Shown in pieces: positions 5,723-14,454 of a DNA stretch of 52,378 nucleotides. Source of the DNA: an uncultured Lachnospiraceae bacterium (GTDB taxonomy: Bacteria; Bacillota; Clostridia; Lachnospirales; Lachnospiraceae); NCBI GenBank assembly GCA_947382415.1, contig CANCYO010000014.1, positions 1 to 52,378 of the forward strand, in the 5' to 3' direction. Numbering within the stretch: the first letter of the stretch is position 1; each line of letters begins with the position of its first letter. Under the pieces are notes generated by a model, which saw only the letters and a list, made by a program, of their open reading frames with translations, made no database searches and was not told the origin of the DNA. The translations under genes and the position numbers were made by a program.

Positions 5723-7420
5723 CTACAGCTTAAACCGCTGTATGCCTTCCTCAAGAGCCTCGGCTATGGTTCTGAGCTTCACCGCATCGTCCGCAATGGT
5801 CTCCATGGTATTCATGGCCATCACGGTAGAAGCGCTGGTCTCCTGCGTCGCCGCAGCGTTCTCCTCAGATACGGCAGAAAGATTCTGAATGACATCCACC
5901 ACGTTTTCCTTGGCCTGGTCTATCTGCTTAATATTACCGGCAATATCATCGATACGCTCAATCAGCTGATTGATATTGGAGATAACACCGTGAACGATAT
6001 CCGCCGTGCGCTGCATCTCCGCCTCCTGTCTGTCCACAATGGTCTTCACAGCGTCTGTCTTCTCCACCGTCTCCTCAGACCGGATCTCCAGCTCCTGAAT
6101 AATGGCATTGATATCCGTAGCGGACTCTGTGGTCTGCTCCGCCAGCTTCTTAATATTCTCGGCAACCACCGCAAAACCTTTGCCTGCCTCTCCCGCTCTG
6201 GCCGCCTCAATAGAAGCGTTCAGGGAGAGCAGATTGGTCTCACTGGCAAGCTCTGTGATCAACTCAACCACCTCGGAAATTCTCTTGGCAGAGACATTGG
6301 CCTCCTGGGTCTTGGAATAGACATCATTGATATTGTCCACCATGACTTTCTGACCGTCTACCAGCTCGTTCAGGATCTGATTGGCATCCTGTCCCTGTTT
6401 TCTCACATTGTCCGCATCATCCGCCAGCACCTTTGTGCTCTCGTAAGCCGCCTCGATCATATTGCCGATATCAATCACATTTTCCGTAGCACGCTGCGTC
6501 TCCTCGGCCTGCATGGTAGCCCCTGTCGCCATCTCGGAAACAGCTTTTTCAATCTCATGCACACTGGCGATGGTGTCCTCCGCCGCAGTGCTGAGCTGCT
6601 CAGCCTCTCCATAGAGATCGCCGCCCTGTTTCTGCAGCCCGCTCAGCACCTCCGCCTGACTGCCCCGCAGAGCCACTACCGCGCGCAGGATATTGCCGAT
6701 CTCATCCTTGCGTTTTACATATTTCTTTTCCTTCTCCTCATCCAGCGAGGTAAAATCCAGATCAGCAAGCCTGCCTACGGAACTTACCGCAAACTGCAGC
6801 GAGGAGAGCATAATGGTGATGATGACCAGCACCGCCACAACAGCCGTAATGCCGAATGCGACATTAAATCCGTTGGCCGCAAGGACGATCTCCCCAAAGG
6901 GCGCCATCACTTCCGATTCATTCACTGTGACAACGAGAATAAAGTTTCTTGCCTCATCAATGAAATATCCCGCATACTTTTTATTGTTTTTATAACCGTA
7001 TTCGCACACCGCCGGCTCGTGGGTGACACCCGCCTGCAGATCTTCCGCCAGACCGTTGACTACAACATTCTCCACCTTCTGGCCTATTTTATCCTTCTCG
7101 GGATGATACAACATGATTCCCTCTGCGTCAGTGATATAAGCGTAGGAAGACTCCATGCCGATGATATTGGCGTCTGCCAACTTGTCCTCCAGAACATCAG
7201 CCTTCAAGGTATTCTCGATTCCCTCGGCCTCCACCAGGGTCTCAATCTCCCTGCCGTAGGCAAGCGTCAGATCATATACATAATTATGGACGATCTCACT
7301 GTAATTAACCTTGGCCGACTTTACAAGAAACACCGTCAGAATAACGGATAACAGCGCGCACATCACTCCTGTCATGAGCACGATCTTAAATTTCAAAGAA
7401 GAAAAAAAGTTGCTTTTCAT
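5723..7420 (-). CDS. Methyl-accepting chemotaxis protein with extracytoplasmic Cache sensor
   Basis: From the ATG at 7420 (AGAGGG 7 bases upstream) the protein has 565 aa. Helix 1 (about 13-35) and helix 2 (about 190-225) enclose an outer sensor of about 150 residues with a Cache-type YAYITDAEG...YHPEKDKIG pattern. A HAMP-like linker and a long coiled-coil signalling domain follow. The hairpin tip reads ETNLLSLNASIEAARAGEAGKGFAVVA, here given in two parts (ETNLLSLNASIEAARAG and KGFAVVAENIKKLA), and is the CheA/CheW contact. The gene begins 45 bases after the GH105 stop with no terminator between, so it is probably co-transcribed with that pectin enzyme. The ligand is unknown; a uronate-related signal is an inference from the neighbour. 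Confidence 0.9.
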   Translation of the reverse strand: MKSNFFSSLKFKIVLMTGVMCALLSVILTVFLVKSAKVNYSEIVHNYVYDLTLAYGREIETLVEAEGIENTLKADVLEDKLADANIIGMESSYAYITDAEGIMLYHPEKDKIGQKVENVVVNGLAEDLQAGVTHEPAVCEYGYKNNKKYAGYFIDEARNFILVVTVNESEVMAPFGEIVLAANGFNVAFGITAVVAVLVIITIMLSSLQFAVSSVGRLADLDFTSLDEEKEKKYVKRKDEIGNILRAVVALRGSQAEVLSGLQKQGGDLYGEAEQLSTAAEDTIASVHEIEKAVSEMATGATMQAEETQRATENVIDIGNMIEAAYESTKVLADDADNVRKQGQDANQILNELVDGQKVMVDNINDVYSKTQEANVSAKRISEVVELITELASETNLLSLNASIEAARAGEAGKGFAVVAENIKKLAEQTTESATDINAIIQELEIRSEETVEKTDAVKTIVDRQEAEMQRTADIVHGVISNINQLIERIDDIAGNIKQIDQAKENVVDVIQNLSAVSEENAAATQETSASTVMAMNTMETIADDAVKLRTIAEALEEGIQRFKL

Positions 7421-7465
7421 TTGACCACCCTCTGCCCTTCCCGGAAAAACAAAATTCAATTCACT

Positions 7466-8608
7466 TTAGTCTGCCAGCCTGCGCATCTCCGTGTATGCCA
7501 GAAGCAGCGGTCCCACACCCTTGGCGTCGTCTTCCACAATGGGCTCCGACATATAATATTCAAACGTACCGTCTCTGCGGGTATTGTTCTCAGGCCCAAG
7601 CCCCGCTACCAGACAGATGCCTCCCAGGCTCAGCTCACCGTCCTTCTCCTTCAGATATTTGTCGCAGATACCGTTGAAGGCCTTCAATCCATACTCTCTG
7701 TAGCTCTCAGGCAAAAAGCCCAGACGCACACCCTTCAGCAGAGAATACGCCATGATCGCGCTGCCGCTGGTCTCCAGATAGTTGGGCTCCTCCCCTCCGC
7801 GGGCGGGCAGCTGATACCACATACCGCTCTCATCCTGGAATTTCAGCATGGAATCGATCAGATCCACAAAAACCTGCTTCAGATTGTCATACTCTGCCTT
7901 CCACTCCTCGCCGGGTTCGCATTTGTTCAGGGTGTCCAGAAGCGCCATGGAATACCAGCCCAGCGCTCTCAGCCAGAAATTCTGGGAGAGGCCTGTCTCC
8001 TTATCGCACCAGAAAGCCGTCTTGGACGCATCATAGCCATGGTAATACAGACCGGTCTTCTCGTCCCGGACATATTTTACCACATTTGCGAACTGATCAA
8101 AAATATCTCTGTAGTTCTTCTTATCATTAAATTTGGTCTCGTACTCCATGTAAAAGGGCTGTCCCATATACATGCCGTCAAGCCACACCTGATTGGGATA
8201 AATCTTCTTGTGCCAGAAATTCCCCTCCTGTGTGCGGGGCTGGTTCTGTACCTGGCTGTAAATCAGATCGATAGCCTTTCTATACTTATCCTTGCCGTTG
8301 ATCTCATACAGGGAAAACAGCGTCTTTCCTGCATTGACATTGTCGATATTGTACTCTTCCACAGAATAACCGTTGATGGAGCCATCCTCCTGCACTCTGT
8401 GATTGATATAAGCATCTGCAAACTCGTAATATTTCTTCTCGCCTGTGGCATTGTAAATCTCAAGAAGGGCCAGAATCATGCATCCGTCGATATAATTCCA
8501 GCCGGAAGCCTTCCCCTCTCTTGCTTTCTCAATGTTCCATGCCGGAACATCCAGCGTACTTTTCTCAATCAATTCGTCAATATACTTTTCAAAAATTGGC
8601 ATTTGCAT
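7466..8608 (-). CDS. GH105 unsaturated rhamnogalacturonyl hydrolase (YteR/YesR type)
   Basis: The 380-aa cytoplasmic protein is an alpha6/alpha6 barrel of family GH105. It removes the terminal unsaturated galacturonyl residue from rhamnogalacturonan I fragments made by pectate-type lyases. The catalytic Asp144 is seen in VWLDGMYMGQPF, preceded by the FWHKKIYPNQ substrate loop (131-140). Later motifs are GLSQNFWLRALGWY and YLETSGSAIMAYSLLKG. Length matches YteR. GGAGG lies 8 bases before the ATG, and a near-ideal promoter lies upstream. No transporter or lyase is next to it; its partner downstream is a chemoreceptor. The absence of a signal peptide means imported substrate. Confidence 0.92.
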   Translation of the reverse strand: MQMPIFEKYIDELIEKSTLDVPAWNIEKAREGKASGWNYIDGCMILALLEIYNATGEKKYYEFADAYINHRVQEDGSINGYSVEEYNIDNVNAGKTLFSLYEINGKDKYRKAIDLIYSQVQNQPRTQEGNFWHKKIYPNQVWLDGMYMGQPFYMEYETKFNDKKNYRDIFDQFANVVKYVRDEKTGLYYHGYDASKTAFWCDKETGLSQNFWLRALGWYSMALLDTLNKCEPGEEWKAEYDNLKQVFVDLIDSMLKFQDESGMWYQLPARGGEEPNYLETSGSAIMAYSLLKGVRLGFLPESYREYGLKAFNGICDKYLKEKDGELSLGGICLVAGLGPENNTRRDGTFEYYMSEPIVEDDAKGVGPLLLAYTEMRRLAD

Positions 8609-8652
8609 TTGGACATCCTCCGTTACTATGTAAAATTGTATGCTTGAAATCT

Positions 8653-8681
8653 ATTTTACACAATTTTGCACAATTAGTCAA
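8653..8681 (-). promoter_or_regulatory. Promoter of the GH105-chemoreceptor unit
   Basis: On the minus strand TTGACT (8676-8681) and TAAAAT (8653-8658) are 17 bases apart. The leader is about 38 nt. Confidence 0.7.
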
Positions 8682-8722
8682 CGAAAGAATCCCTATCCTT
8701 CATAAAATATGTCAAATTTTTA

Positions 8723-9490
8723 TCATATTGCAGAGTATGCCGCCACTCCCATGAGCACACAGGTCAAATACAGCAAAAGCAGATGCAGGGGATAAAATCC
8801 ATAAAAAAAGTATTTGCAGGAATACCCTTTCCTGCCCCGATACAGCGCCAGAGCAAGAAACGCCGGCAGAGCGGCAATCTCTCCCAAAAACAGTACAAAA
8901 GCCGCGTAACCCATGACAAGCGCCAGCATCCGTCTCCTGCGGAAAAAATACAAAACCAGAATACATGCCACGCCGTAACAGGAATAGTCCGTCCGCAAAA
9001 GAGCGGAAAGCCCCATGCCCGCCGCCGCTGTGAGCACCGTCAGGACTACGCCCGCAAAAGTCCTCCGTTCCCCGTCCTCAGAGCCGCCCTGACGCTTCCC
9101 AATCTCTTCAATAACAATCAGAGTCACCAGCCCTATGGTCAATGTAAAAAATACATTCTGGTAACCAAATTCCAGCACCTCACTGCTAAACGCCAGATCA
9201 AAGGGTATCTCGCTGATCAGCGCAAAAATCCCCAGCCTTGCGGCGTACCGCCATCTGTTTCGCGTATGCTCCAGCCCTTCCACCAGCATAAAGCAATAAA
9301 TTGGAAACGCAATGCGCCCGATCTGACGCATTGCGCTGTATACCATATATAATTCCTGACCGGCTCCCGCCCGCAGCATGCGCGCCAGCACCGTCGCGGC
9401 AATGTGATCCGTCAGCATCGTGACAACGGCCAACAGCTTCAGTGTGCTGCCGCTGATCCCCTGCCATTTTCTCTCCTTCACAACTTCCAT
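8723..9490 (-). CDS. TraX-family multipass membrane protein
   Basis: The 255-aa protein has about seven or eight hydrophobic helices and the TraX opening STLKLLAVVTMLTDHIA, followed by MRQIGRIAFPIYCFMLVEGL and ISEIPFDLAF. TraX was named for F-pilin N-acetylation; in Firmicutes the chromosomal members are of unknown role and probably transfer acyl groups to a surface molecule. It lies 26 bases behind the response regulator and is the last gene of the sigma-factor cluster, which suggests envelope stress or envelope modification. The AAAGGAG site is unusually far (16 bases) from the ATG, so the start is not certain. No conjugation genes are present. Confidence 0.85.
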   Translation of the reverse strand: MEVVKERKWQGISGSTLKLLAVVTMLTDHIAATVLARMLRAGAGQELYMVYSAMRQIGRIAFPIYCFMLVEGLEHTRNRWRYAARLGIFALISEIPFDLAFSSEVLEFGYQNVFFTLTIGLVTLIVIEEIGKRQGGSEDGERRTFAGVVLTVLTAAAGMGLSALLRTDYSCYGVACILVLYFFRRRRMLALVMGYAAFVLFLGEIAALPAFLALALYRGRKGYSCKYFFYGFYPLHLLLLYLTCVLMGVAAYSAI

Positions 9491-9516
9491 GTCCGCGTCT
9501 CTTACGCTCCTTTCCG

Positions 9517-10215
9517 CTATCCCACCTTGTAACCCGTTCCCCAGACTACCTTGAGATAATAGGGCTCCTTGGGATTGCGCTCAATCTTTTCTCTGATATG
9601 GCGGATATGCACCGCAATCGTATTATCTGCACCAATGGCCTGCATATGCCAGATGGACTCATAAATCTGGCTGATGGAGAGCACTCTGCCCCGCTCCTGC
9701 ACCAAAAGCTTTAATATCTTGTACTCAATGGGCGTCAGCTTCACCTCTCTGCCGTCTACCGTGACGCTGCGGTACAGATCGTTCACCACCAGACCGTCCA
9801 CCCTGTATATGCGGTCTATATTGCTGCACATATTTACGAGCTGACTGTAACGGCGCAGTTGGGATTTCACCCGTGCCAGAAGCTCCAGAGGATTACATCC
9901 CGCCACCACATAATCGTCCGCTCCTGCGTTCAACGCCATGATCTTGGCCGTCTCCGCACTCTGAGCCGAAACAACAATGATGGGTATACTGCTCTTCTTC
10001 CGGATATGGGCCAGCACCTCAATCCCGTTGCACCAGCCTCTGCCGTCCAGCTCCACATCGATCAGCACCAGATGCATCTTTCCCGCCTCCAGAAGCTCCA
10101 GAAGCTCCTCCAGGCTGCCCGCCACCTGCATGTGAATACTCTCTCCTGCAAACAGCGCCCCCATCTTCTCCGAAATTCCCGTATTATCATTATACACCAC
10201 AAGGTTTCTCTCCAT
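9517..10215 (-). CDS. OmpR-type response regulator with an atypical receiver
   Basis: Starting at the ATG at 10215 (GAGGTG 6 bases upstream) the protein has 232 aa. Residues 1-120 are a receiver with Asp53 (LIDVEL) as the possible phosphorylation site and Ser83. The invariant lysine is missing: after GADDY the sequence is VVAGCNPLEL, where KPF is expected, and the first acidic pair is reduced to Asn9-Asp10. Residues about 135-232 form a winged helix with the usual LTPIEYKILKLL and HIRHIREKIE patterns. No histidine kinase is nearby. It follows the anti-sigma-like gene by 38 bases. A phosphorylation-independent or ligand-modified regulator is inferred. Confidence 0.88.
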   Translation of the reverse strand: MERNLVVYNDNTGISEKMGALFAGESIHMQVAGSLEELLELLEAGKMHLVLIDVELDGRGWCNGIEVLAHIRKKSSIPIIVVSAQSAETAKIMALNAGADDYVVAGCNPLELLARVKSQLRRYSQLVNMCSNIDRIYRVDGLVVNDLYRSVTVDGREVKLTPIEYKILKLLVQERGRVLSISQIYESIWHMQAIGADNTIAVHIRHIREKIERNPKEPYYLKVVWGTGYKVG

Positions 10216-10253
10216 AACTTTCACCTCATCACATCTCAAAACAAGTTCACACT

Positions 10254-11099
10254 CTAATCCGCATAATAAACGCTCAAATCCAGCGTACTCAGTACCCTCT
10301 CGATCACAGCCCCGTCATATCCCTGAAAATCCATACAGAGCTCTCTTCCGTTCGCCGAGATCACCGCATGGGTGGAAATGATCTCCCCACCCTCCACAGA
10401 GTCAAACACCACATAGGTCAGTCCCTGACTGTTGGTGAGATTCCGCTCGTTGGCGCTCTCGCCTGTGTAAGCGGTAGAAGAAGCATATCCTGCAAGTCCC
10501 CGTGTGTCCCACTGATGCATCATAAAGCTCCTCTCGTCTCCGCCAAAGAGCATGGCCGTCACCGAATCGCCTTCACCCATCACATAAATCTGCCACACGG
10601 CCTCCTCTTCGCCCAGCCACTGCGGCTCCGGCAGTGCCATGGTGATCTGCTCTGCCTGGCGGAAGTCTTCAACAGAACTGTACTCCCTCTGTTCTTCTAT
10701 GGTCTCCACAAAATACCCTTCGTCGTCCGCTCCGCCCTCCTCAGGAGAATAGGCGGCCATGCGCGGTGTGGCTTCGTTACCGCTCTCTACATTTCCAAAC
10801 TTTCCATTTCCGGCCTCTCCGCCGGTGTCTGCTGCCTCACTATTGTCTTCAGCCACACTGGTGAGGGAATACCCCTGCTGCTCTATGCTGATCCGGCTCT
10901 TGTGGTAATTCACCGCCGTCACTGTGCTCACGCTGCACAAGAGCAGGACTGCCGCTGCCGCAGCTCCCTTGATCCATATGTTCTGCCCTCCGCGCGACCT
11001 CTCCGGAGGGCCGTTCAGCAGTTCCTCCGCAGTCAGCCTGCGCATCGGCAGGCCATCCACGGCCTCTCTGTACGCATCCTGAAATTTACGCAAAATCAA
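10254..11099 (-). CDS. Single-pass membrane protein, probable anti-sigma factor
   Basis: The 281-aa protein has a short cytoplasmic N-terminus of about 42 residues, one membrane helix (about 44-63, IKGAAAAAVLLLCSVSTVTA) and a large outside domain. The outer part starts with a low-complexity linker rich in Gly, Glu and Asn (about 88-125) and then a folded region of about 150 residues. Its start overlaps the sigma factor gene by 14 bases, which implies translational coupling and is the usual arrangement for a sigma/anti-sigma pair. I see no zinc-binding HxxxCxxC motif, so it is not a classic ZAS anti-sigma. Function is inferred from position and topology. Confidence 0.7.
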   Translation of the reverse strand: MILRKFQDAYREAVDGLPMRRLTAEELLNGPPERSRGGQNIWIKGAAAAAVLLLCSVSTVTAVNYHKSRISIEQQGYSLTSVAEDNSEAADTGGEAGNGKFGNVESGNEATPRMAAYSPEEGGADDEGYFVETIEEQREYSSVEDFRQAEQITMALPEPQWLGEEEAVWQIYVMGEGDSVTAMLFGGDERSFMMHQWDTRGLAGYASSTAYTGESANERNLTNSQGLTYVVFDSVEGGEIISTHAVISANGRELCMDFQGYDGAVIERVLSTLDLSVYYAD

Positions 11100-11682
11100 A
11101 TTCCTCCTTTAAGGATTCACGCAAAAGCTCACGCCCTCTGGTGAGCTGTGAAGTGACCGTGGACTCTTTCCGCCCAAGCAGCACCCCCATCTCCCGCACC
11201 GACATGCCTTCATAATAAAACAGGTGGATCACATCCCGATATTTCACAGGCAGCGCCCTCACAGCCGAAAGAATCTGTTCCCCGCTCTCCCTACGCAGCA
11301 TCTCCTCCTCGGGAGGAGCCGCCTGCCCGCCAGCGGCCTCCGCCGTATTTTGCGATGGCTCCAATCCCCTGCGCACCAGAGGGTTCTCCAATTGATCCTC
11401 CAGCGGTTCAGCCGCCCGATGCCTCACCCAGGCGCTGCGCCGGTATTTCCGGCAGCGGTTGACCATGACTTTGATCAGCCATGCCTTTTCATGCTCTTCA
11501 TCCGCAAAATCCCTGCCGGATCTCAGATGGAGAAGATACCGGTAAAAAGTCTCCTGAACGGCGTCCTCCGCATCCTGCCTGTGCTCCAGCCTCAGATAGG
11601 CAATGCCAAACAACATCCTCTCATACCTGTCAATTTTTTCATCGATTTTCAAATGCAATTCGTCTTTTTCAAATTCAGCCAT
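11086..11682 (-). CDS. ECF-type RNA polymerase sigma factor
   Basis: The 198-aa protein has region 2 (about 20-85; AEDAVQETFYRYLLH and the WLIKVMVNRCRKYRR segment) and region 4 (about 135-190; LPVKYRDVIHLFYYEGMSV and REMGVLLGRKESTVTSQL). Regions 1.1 and 3 are absent, as in group IV sigma factors. The linker between regions 2 and 4 is long and acidic (about 100-130). It heads a four-gene cluster with the anti-sigma-like protein, response regulator and TraX protein. I could not pick out a convincing autoregulated ECF promoter in the 200 bases upstream, which instead hold the truA terminator and two TTTCATGA repeats near the start. Confidence 0.92.
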   Translation of the reverse strand: MAEFEKDELHLKIDEKIDRYERMLFGIAYLRLEHRQDAEDAVQETFYRYLLHLRSGRDFADEEHEKAWLIKVMVNRCRKYRRSAWVRHRAAEPLEDQLENPLVRRGLEPSQNTAEAAGGQAAPPEEEMLRRESGEQILSAVRALPVKYRDVIHLFYYEGMSVREMGVLLGRKESTVTSQLTRGRELLRESLKEEFDFA

Positions 11683-11851
11683 AACTCTTTCCGTCTTGCA
11701 AGGCGAGATTGCAATTCATGAAAAAGGGAAAAATCATGAAATTTACAACCCTTCACTCTGTAACATCCCTAAGTCTAGCAGAATGCTGCATATTTTTTGC
11801 AAATAAATTCTTAAAATTTTATAAACTGTCGAAAACCCGCATAACTACGCA

Positions 11852-11886
11852 AAAATCCCCTCAAACTATTAGACTGTTTTGAGGGG
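11852..11886. terminator. truA terminator (works in both directions)
   Basis: CCCCTCAAA (11857-11865) and TTTGAGGGG (11878-11886) form a perfect 9-bp stem. On the minus strand it is followed by ATTTTT and ends the tig-to-truA side of the block; A/T runs flank both sides. Confidence 0.85.
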
Positions 11887-11931
11887 AAAAAGTTTCAATA
11901 ATATAGAATAATATTTTTTGACATAGTGCTT

Positions 11932-12669
11932 TCAGAAAAAAACCTCCACCAGCGTAAGTCCTTTTGCGGGCGCCAGCGGCCCTGCCTGCTCCCTGTCGCG
12001 GGCATCGAGGAGCTCCGCCATACTCTCAGGCGTACGCTTTCCCATGCCCACCTCCAGAAGCGTTCCCATGAGGATCCTGATCATATGATGCAGGAAACCG
12101 TTTCCCCGGAATGAGAAACGCAGCAGCGCTCCCTCTCCGGTTATGGAGATCTCATCGATCCGGCGCACGGTGGACTTTTTGCCCTTTTTCGCCGAGGTAA
12201 AACTCTTAAAATCATGCTCTCCCAAAAGAAACGCCGCCGCCCGCTCCATGGCCGCAACGTCCAAAGGCTCCGGCACTTCCAGCGCATAACGCCTCCAAAA
12301 CACATCCGGGACATCGCTGTTTATGACATGATACACATAATGCTTGCCCTGAGCATTGAGTCTGCTGTGGAACCTGGGAGCCGCCTCCGAGATCTCCACC
12401 GCCGCAATATCCTCCGGCAGATACCGATTGATATAGGCGCGCATCTCCTCGAGGGACATGGGACATACCGTATGAAAATTAGCCACCTGTCCCCGGGCAT
12501 GCACACCCGCATCCGTCCTGCCGCTTCCCTGCACCTCGATCACTTCCCCGCACATTCTGGAAAGCAGCGCCTCCAGCTTACCCTGTATGGTATTGTCCGT
12601 GGAACTCTGCCTCTGCCAGCCCTGATACCTGGTTCCCTCATACTGGAGCAGAAGCCTGATATTACGCAA
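11932..12669 (-). CDS. truA: tRNA pseudouridine(38-40) synthase TruA
   Basis: TruA makes pseudouridine at positions 38-40 of the tRNA anticodon arm. The catalytic aspartate is Asp53 in GSGRTDAGVHA; the second half has GEHDFKSFTSAKKGKKSTVR and the C-terminal FLHHMIRILMGTLLEVG pattern. I chose the TTG at 12669: translation then begins at LRNIRLLLQYEGTRYQGW, where other TruA proteins begin, the length is 245 aa as usual, and GGAAAGG lies 6 bases upstream. An in-frame ATG at 12729 would add a Gly/Arg-rich stretch of 20 residues inside the upstream gene. The TTG overlaps the end of the AI-2E-type gene by 8 bases, so coupling is likely. Confidence 0.92.
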   Translation of the reverse strand: MRNIRLLLQYEGTRYQGWQRQSSTDNTIQGKLEALLSRMCGEVIEVQGSGRTDAGVHARGQVANFHTVCPMSLEEMRAYINRYLPEDIAAVEISEAAPRFHSRLNAQGKHYVYHVINSDVPDVFWRRYALEVPEPLDVAAMERAAAFLLGEHDFKSFTSAKKGKKSTVRRIDEISITGEGALLRFSFRGNGFLHHMIRILMGTLLEVGMGKRTPESMAELLDARDREQAGPLAPAKGLTLVEVFF

Positions 12670-13864
12670 GGGGCCCCTTTCCGCCCCCGTCGTCCCGGCT
12701 GCTCCGCCCTTCCTTCCTGTCCCGGGCATCCAATCCTGCCATATCCTCCTTCTCCAGTCTACGGAAACGATTCAGACCGTTCACCAGAATCAGAATACTG
12801 TTCCGGGTCGTGTCAAAAGCGCCCTCCTCATACATCGTATAGACGATAAGCCCCAGGGGAACCGCCACAATCATGCCCACGACGCCGCCCAGCCGGTATC
12901 CGATATAGAGCAGGAACAGAGTGGGAATGGGTGCCACGCCGATGGAATCTCCCACGATCTTGGGCTGTATCAACTGGCGCGCCAACTGTCCCACGCCCCA
13001 GATGATCAAAAGGCCTACAGCCATCTTGTAATCTGTGCTGAGTATCTTCAGAATTGCCCATGGCACAAGCACCGTCCCCGTTCCAAAAAAGGGAATGAAG
13101 TCCAAAAAGGCGATCAGAAAGGCAATCAGCAGCACATAATCCACCTGCAGCAGGGCCAGCCCGATCACCAACAGCAGATACATCCACAGCTCAATTTTGA
13201 GCTGTGCCTTGAGATAACCGCCCACCGCCTTCACCAGACTGCGCTTGACGATGCGGTACCGATCCTGTATGGACTTGGGGCAGACACGTGAAAACCATGC
13301 CGTAATATTGTTTCGCTCCGCCACAAACAGATAGGAGGACAAAAGCGCCATAATGACTCCGATGAGAATGGAAGGAAGCTGTTTTGCAAAATTTCCCACT
13401 GCCGCGATGGTGGGCATACTGATACTGCCAACGATATCGCCGAAAAAGGCCGTGATATCCCCTCCAAGCCCCGCAAGCCTCTGCTGGACATCCTGAGGAA
13501 GCTTATTGTAAATGACGGCAAAATTCTGGGATATCTCCTGAAAATCCTCCTCCGCGTTCTCCCACATCTCCGGCAGGGCATTGATCAGCCCCACAGCCTC
13601 CTTGGCCAGCTTACCGCCCACCAGATAGAGCGAGAACACCACCAGGCCGATTACCAGCACAATCACCACCGCGCTGCCCGCCTTTCGCCGGATTTTCAGC
13701 CTCTTCTCAAAAAAATGCACCAGCGGACTGGCGATCCATGCCACAATCCAGCCTGCCACAAAAGGAGCAAAAAACACCAGCAGCCTGGGCGCAAGAAAGA
13801 TCACTGCCAGAAATATTACCAGAGAGACTGCCAAATTAGTCAACGCTTTCAGGTACTTTATCAT
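12662..13864 (-). CDS. AI-2E/PerM-family membrane permease
   Basis: The 400-aa protein shows the PF01594 layout: two N-terminal helices (about 9-40), one helix near 65-90, a soluble segment (about 95-150), and then helices to about 360, with the LDFIPFFGTGTVLVPWAI and KIVGDSIGVAPIPTLFLLYIG motifs. Such proteins are proposed exporters or ion-coupled permeases; the substrate is unknown and the AI-2 name is historical. The hydrophilic tail (about 372-400) is Gly/Arg/Asp-rich. ATG overlaps the engB stop (ATGA) with GGAGG 7 bases upstream, and its own stop overlaps the truA start, so the three genes are coupled. Confidence 0.85.
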   Translation of the reverse strand: MIKYLKALTNLAVSLVIFLAVIFLAPRLLVFFAPFVAGWIVAWIASPLVHFFEKRLKIRRKAGSAVVIVLVIGLVVFSLYLVGGKLAKEAVGLINALPEMWENAEEDFQEISQNFAVIYNKLPQDVQQRLAGLGGDITAFFGDIVGSISMPTIAAVGNFAKQLPSILIGVIMALLSSYLFVAERNNITAWFSRVCPKSIQDRYRIVKRSLVKAVGGYLKAQLKIELWMYLLLVIGLALLQVDYVLLIAFLIAFLDFIPFFGTGTVLVPWAILKILSTDYKMAVGLLIIWGVGQLARQLIQPKIVGDSIGVAPIPTLFLLYIGYRLGGVVGMIVAVPLGLIVYTMYEEGAFDTTRNSILILVNGLNRFRRLEKEDMAGLDARDRKEGRSSRDDGGGKGPLA

Positions 13865-14454
13865 AGACCTGCCTCCACAATGTCATCCAAAATCCCGTAT
13901 ATTTCCTCCCTCCCCTGCTTCGTAACCGCGGAGAAGGGAATGATCGTCGTGTCCGAATCCGCCTTCAGAGTCGTCCTGATCAGCTTAAGCTGCTTCTGAA
14001 TCTGACTCCTGTTAATCTTATCCAGCTTGGTGGCGATAATGATGGGCTGATAACCATGCTTCCTGATCCAGTCATACATGATCACATCGTTGCTGCCCGG
14101 CTCATGGCGGATGTCGATGAGCAGGAACACACATTTAAGCTGCTTCGATCTGTGCAGGTAATCCTCTATCATTTTTCCCCACTGCGCCTTCACCTTCTCA
14201 TTGGCTCTGGCATAGCCATAACCCGGCAGATCCACCAGATACAGAGCATTGTTGATATTGTAATAATTGATGGTCTGCGTCTTGCCCGGCTGCGAGCTGG
14301 TCCGGGCCAGCGACTTGCGGTTCATGACCGCATTGATCAGAGAGGATTTCCCCACATTGCTTTTGCCCGCGAACGCCACCTCCGGGTGGACATTCTCGGG
14401 CAACTTACTGGTGACGCCGCACACCGTCTCCAAATTTACATTCTTGATGATCAC
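13861..14454 (-). CDS. engB: Ribosome biogenesis GTPase EngB (YsxC/YihA)
   Basis: The 197-aa GTPase takes part in assembly of the large ribosomal subunit. G1 is GKSNVGKSS (about 30-38), G2 contains the SQPGKTQTINYY segment, G3 is DLPGYGYA (about 75-82), G4 is TKLD and G5 is SAV. The start is a GTG whose last bases overlap the clpX stop (GTGA), with AGGAA five bases upstream. It overlaps the next gene by 4 bases. Placement after clpX is conserved in many Firmicutes (there with lon between). Confidence 0.95.
   Translation of the reverse strand: MIIKNVNLETVCGVTSKLPENVHPEVAFAGKSNVGKSSLINAVMNRKSLARTSSQPGKTQTINYYNINNALYLVDLPGYGYARANEKVKAQWGKMIEDYLHRSKQLKCVFLLIDIRHEPGSNDVIMYDWIRKHGYQPIIIATKLDKINRSQIQKQLKLIRTTLKADSDTTIIPFSAVTKQGREEIYGILDDIVEAGL

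Noticed and set aside
5669..7351. A 560-codon frame on the plus strand across the chemoreceptor gene
   Set aside because: It is antisense to a clearly recognised receptor and shows no motif; long open antisense frames are common over GC-rich third positions.
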